This document shows, piece after piece, positions 63,196 through 64,000 of a stretch of 64,000 nt of DNA. The stretch covers positions 44,566,975-44,630,974 of the forward strand of contig NC_043960.1 in assembly GCF_902148855.1 (NCBI RefSeq), written 5' to 3'. A program made the position numbers and the translations under genes. Numbering within the stretch: position 1 is the stretch's first letter; each line of letters starts with the position of its first letter. The DNA comes from Sphaeramia orbicularis (lineage: Eukaryota; Chordata; Actinopteri; Kurtiformes; Apogonidae). The notes below the pieces were generated by a model. That model did no database searches, had not been told where the DNA came from, and saw only the letters and a program-made list of their open reading frames with translations.

Positions 63196-64000
63196 TTAGA
63201 TCACAGGTGTCAAACATGCGGCCCGGGGGCCAAATCCGGTCCGCCAAAGGGTCCAGTCTGGCCCTTGGGATGAATGTGTGAAATGCCAAAATTACACTGA
63301 AGATATTAACAATCCTTTTAGTTCAGGGTCCACATTCAGACCAATTTAATCTCAAGTGCACAGTAAAAAAAAAACCATAAAAAAAACAGTAATATTCCGG
63401 CAGCTGGGGTGCCAAAAAAATACTGTAAAATAACGGAAAATAACCATGTCATAAAAATATGGTAATTTTCCATAATTAAAATACAGTTTTTTGTCCTAAC
63501 TTTAATGTTTAATAAAGAATATTTACATGTATTAAAACAATCAAATTACCTATAAATACATATATATGAATAATTTTCATTGAGACTAAGTTGTACAATC
63601 CACTGATAAAAACTGTATTTTGACAGTTTATCAGTGCTTATACATGTTATACATTCACAAAAATACATTTATTCGACATTTTTGTTGTGAAACCTCCCGT
63701 AATTACTCAAGATATTTGTCAATTAACAAACAAGTCTTGTTAAACTTACAGAACAAATACTTCTTTTATGGTTGTCAGTAATTTTATCTCGTTTTATTAT
63801 TTTTTTACAGTATTAAACTTTAAATTAACAATTTAATCTCATAAATAGAAAAGAAATATTTGTGAAATTATGATACATTTACAAATGTATTTTAACTGTA
63901 TTTTTCTGTGAAAAAAGAAAAAAATTCTTATAAAAATTGAAATTTTATGTTATTTTACATTTGACATGTAAAATCACAGTCTATTTTTGTCATTTCATAG
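63196..64000 (+). repeat. Fish repeat starting 'caggtgtcaaac', continuing past the window
   Basis: Opens with 'cacaggtgtcaaacatgcgg', 'ccgggggccaaatccggtcc' and 'agttcagggtccacattcag', the signature of an abundant hAT-like repeat. It is followed by 'aacggaaaataacc'-type words and AT-rich sequence. The right end is outside the window. The next rxrg exon upstream is not present in this interval. Confidence 0.6.

Overview
The window is teleost fish nuclear DNA: AT-rich, intron-containing genes with GT/AG junctions, long microsatellites, and hAT, Tc1/mariner and tRNA-headed repeats typical of bony fish. Exons were assigned by reading translations, splice sites and phase continuity. No bacterial, CRISPR or retroviral structure was seen.

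Layout. 1-6165: intergenic, with decayed Tc1 arms, an interspersed-repeat tail and an unnamed 791-bp inverted-repeat element. 6166-6948 (-): a complete three-exon PHPT1-like phosphohistidine phosphatase. 11050-29086 (+): three selectin genes head to tail in the order E-like, L-like, P-like. This is the transcriptional order of mammalian SELE-SELL-SELP. Each has a C-type lectin domain, an EGF domain, CCP/sushi repeats (7, 1 and 12 exons), a membrane segment and a short tail. The E-like gene has an NF-kB-type site about 55 bp upstream of a TATA box. The P-like gene carries a young CCP exon array, one exon of which has an in-frame TAG, and its lectin domain has lost canonical calcium ligands. 29087-34536: intergenic, with a hAT element. 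34922-52558 (-): a complete LIM-homeodomain gene, LMX1A-type (seven coding exons, 352 aa), whose fourth coding intron holds a nest of transposons. 53100-57500: microsatellites, a 768-bp near-palindrome and a hAT MITE with perfect 8-bp target duplications. 57505-64000 (-): the last five coding exons of an RXR gamma-type nuclear receptor, running off the right edge.

LMX1A-RXRG adjacency and the selectin trio both match the human 1q23-24 gene neighbourhood. PHPT1 in human lies on 9q34, the paralogon holding RXRA and LMX1B, so its presence here is notable. The selectins would act together in leukocyte-endothelium-platelet adhesion. LMX1A and RXRG are developmental transcription factors unrelated in function to the selectins.

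The most interesting signals are the P-selectin exon array with its dying exon, the altered calcium site of the P-like lectin domain, the large foldback element, and the nested transposons in LMX1A. I did not find a clearly new molecular system.
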